This document shows positions 61,520-64,000 of a stretch of 64,000 nt of DNA, piece after piece. The notes under the pieces were generated by a model that saw nothing but the letters and a program-made list of their open reading frames with translations, searched no databases and was not told the DNA's origin. Source of the stretch: Phymatolithon calcareum (Eukaryota; Rhodophyta; Florideophyceae; Hapalidiales); the NCBI GenBank assembly GCA_977006965.1, contig OZ345378.1, forward strand, positions 1,674,001 to 1,738,000. The letters are read 5' to 3'. The translations under genes were made by a program, and so were the position numbers. How positions within the stretch are numbered: position 1 is the stretch's first letter; each line of letters begins with the position of its first letter.

Positions 61520-64000
61520 GATTGTGCGAGTTTTCGTTGCTTCTTAGAGTGGGCGCGTGTGGTATTGGGCTGGCCGAACGTGGTGCCCAGCGGAGTGGGG
61601 AACGCGATCGAAGCTTTAAGGGGCTTGGCGGACGTGTTTGAAGGTTTGAATTGGGCGGGAGTCTGGCGGTATTGCCTGTTCTATCAGTTGGGAGGGGACG
61701 GCTACGAACTGAGACATATGAGTGGTGCTTTTGTATTTTTCTTAGTTTTGATGTGGGTAGCCTCGACCACGGTAAGCGCACTTGTGCACAAGACCCTTCG
61801 GATACCTATGGCATGTTTGGCGCGGATGTGCGAGATTGAACTATGAACTGCGGGACGAGAAGACTCGTGAGTCTGAATCAGTTTAAGTACTCTTTGCTGA
61901 CAATCGGTTTTAACGCAACTCACGATGCTACCGCTTATACCCACTTCAACAGCATTGCGATGATGCTCATTGTCCACGACTCACAAGTTGAATGTCGAAC
62001 AGGACGCTGCGCAGTTTGTCCGTTCCAAGGTCTTAGATTTTGAGATTGCTTCAACTGTACTTTTGGAATAATGTCAATAGCAACGGAAAAGGCTTTGTTT
62101 ATCGCTACCAACTGCCCATATGAGCTCCTATGCGCAGAGAAAACGTGCCCTCATATCTGTGACGTACTGCCCGATCTTTTGTCTCTGCTCAGATATTACT
62201 TCTCGTAGCCGCAAACGCGAGTTATTTCAAAAAGCAATTATATTTCCTAAACGGAAAGGACTTGGATAAAAATATTTTGGCAGAGGGGTGGGAAAATGGA
62301 TCAAGCTTCTAGAATGCGGCGCACTACTGTACCACGACCAGCAACGTCACACGAATGTGACTTGGCGCACCAGGTGAACTGAGCAAGGACCCGTGAACAG
62401 AATGAAAGAATAGGATCTCTGACAACATGCATTGAGCGAGACGCAGGACTGAACCGGCATGCGTTTGAAGACTGAGACGTAGACAATGTCCGCAAGCCAC
62501 ATGTGCGATGGCGGCAGTTTTCTCGGGTCATAGGAACTCAGGTTCCTCAGCTAGACGAGTTCGGTGATAAAAGTCGAACTGCGAACTGTGGGGATCGCAA
62601 GAGATAACGACGCTGCTTGTATGGCACGGTCATCTAGAGCCTCTCCCGCTGTTTCGGCAGGAGAAGAAATGGAGTTTTTTATTTAAAAGTTATCGACGCA
62701 TCAGCAGACGATTGGGGCAACTCTGCAATTTTTAGACTTTTGTCTAGAGTGATATGCGGCTAAAAGTTGCGACCCAGTACGGTAGGGTACCAAAGCTTAC
62801 CTCAGGTCCTTAAGCAGGCTTTGAGGGGGGAAAAACACTCCACTGTACTGTGTCACGCGGAGTCAGCTTAGATGTTTCGGAAGGAAGAGCAAAAAAGGAA
62901 GAAACGAACACAAATTTTCTCTTTGTTGAATTGTATTTGATTCTTCATTTCCTCCATGTGAGGTGGGCCTGAGCTTACTACTGTACATCGATTCGGACAT
63001 TTCAAATTCAAAAGAATATTGTACGTGAAATAAGTTCACAAACTCTCAAAAAGTTAGTATTTCCCCCGTCCCGTTGTGTCCTGCGAGAAAATCTTTCATT
63101 TGGTACAAAACAATTGCGTTGCACAAAAGTGTAGAAATACCAGTGCTGAGGTGCGTTGTGTTATCAAACCTGATGGCGGGGCTGACTTAACGCAGTGAAG
63201 CAACTCCTGGCGCTCCATGCGGTATTACTTCATCCAGCGGCAGTCTCAAAGCCTGATATGTTGAGGCACAAGATCCGGAATCGCCAGCAAGTGCGTACAG
63301 TATACTACTACTCGAGCAACCCCAAATATTGCTTAGCGACTATAATGACGGAAAAAATTATAGTGTGGTGCGATCTTCTCAGAGAATGTCACAGTAGTAC
63401 ACGGGAAGCTGCTCTGGTGTCGGAAATTGAGGGCTTCTAAAACGAAACTTACAATTTACCAACCCCCCCAAGCCTGCTCCAGCTCTGAACTCTTGCTCAC
63501 AACGAGACATCAAGCTAGTATCCAAACGTGTTTTCTGCTCATCCTTTTCGAGGAGAAAGCAAGAAATCGTAGCGTTGCTTAAGCTTTTTCAAGTGCCTGG
63601 AAATAGGTGGAAAACTCATCATAATTTGTTTCTTTTAAGAAACATATTATGAAGAAAGTACAACCATTTTTAAAAAAATGGTTTTACTTTCTATGGGGCT
63701 GGAACACCTGGAGCAGTTGTTCTCTGACGAGCGTGCTCGAATTCCGTTTACAGCATAGAAAAGCTGGTCAAAATATTTGAAAGGTACTGCTATTTTTGCT
63801 ACCCTTTTCAAAGAACACCCTTTGTATGAGCAGCAAGGCCAGAGACGGTGCGGAGGTAAGGAAATCTTCTCAGATTTGCCCACCTAAATCCTGCCATCAC
63901 CTACCTCTTGAGATCATACACTGCGTGCAGACCACCGATGATGGCATGCACGCCACTACAAGACAACTACCGCCGGTGCTCCGCATGATTCGATACCCAT
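61520..64000. other. Right end of window, no gene supported
   Basis: About 2.5 kb, partly AT-rich, with several TACTGTA words and a pair of adjacent hairpins at 63621-63692. The ORFs (for example 63195-63440 on plus, 63647-63883 on minus) have no recognisable motif. Confidence 0.45.
63621..63692. repeat. Two adjacent hairpins
   Basis: Hairpin 1: 63621-63634 with 63637-63650 (14-nt arms, one mismatch, TT loop). Hairpin 2: 63653-63671 with 63674-63692 (19-nt arms, one mismatch, AA loop). Confidence 0.9.

Overview
The window reads as nuclear DNA of a photosynthetic eukaryote, most likely a red alga. The strongest clue is a nuclear gene for a CpeS/CpcS-type phycobilin lyase with a transit-peptide-like N-terminus (39.7-40.5 kb). 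Other support comes from the eukaryotic housekeeping set (PRIM2, eIF3b, DDX41, APC10, UTP13, QTRT2), the compact mostly intronless genes, and the short GT-AG introns (about 90-215 nt) in the few spliced ones. Products are inferred from remembered family motifs; no search was run.

Layout. 0-6.7 kb is a compact block: a mitochondrial-type scramblase (three exons, running off the left edge), DNA primase large subunit, eIF3b (two exons) and a CMC1-like twin-CX9C protein (two exons). 6.8-13 kb holds two 1.55-kb direct repeats flanking a DDX41 helicase segment. One repeat edge lies inside a four-pass membrane protein gene and the other inside a secreted cysteine-rich protein gene, so each gene is whole in one copy and broken in the other. 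14.3-20.9 kb is an apparently intact Copia-order LTR retrotransposon on the minus strand: LTRs that look identical, a 5-bp target duplication, and a primer site matching the anticodon arm of initiator tRNA-Met. 22.6-23.7 kb carries a second full-length member of the secreted family.

25.7-30.6 kb holds a tentative spliced minus-strand gene, QTRT2 with a decayed partial copy behind it, and a five-pass Tweety-like membrane protein. 30.6-38.3 kb is an accessory island: a lone CCHC zinc knuckle ORF; a 908-bp non-autonomous element with a 10-bp target duplication and mirrored 29-bp-phased subterminal arrays; a tRNA-like T arm; and a 3.2-kb unit with about 200-bp inverted repeats around one unrecognised 718-residue ORF, which may be an undescribed DNA transposon.

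38.4-55.2 kb returns to ordinary genes: CpeS-like lyase, a Tudor/agenet-like protein, a mitochondrial-looking RRM protein, APC10, a kelch-cytochrome b561 fusion, UTP13, a multipass class-3 lipase and a TPR-like protein. 55.2-59.4 kb is a gene-poor island rich in palindromes and in a degenerate 20-bp-phased repeat. A PWWP protein and an unrecognised basic protein follow, and the last 2.5 kb contain no gene I can support.
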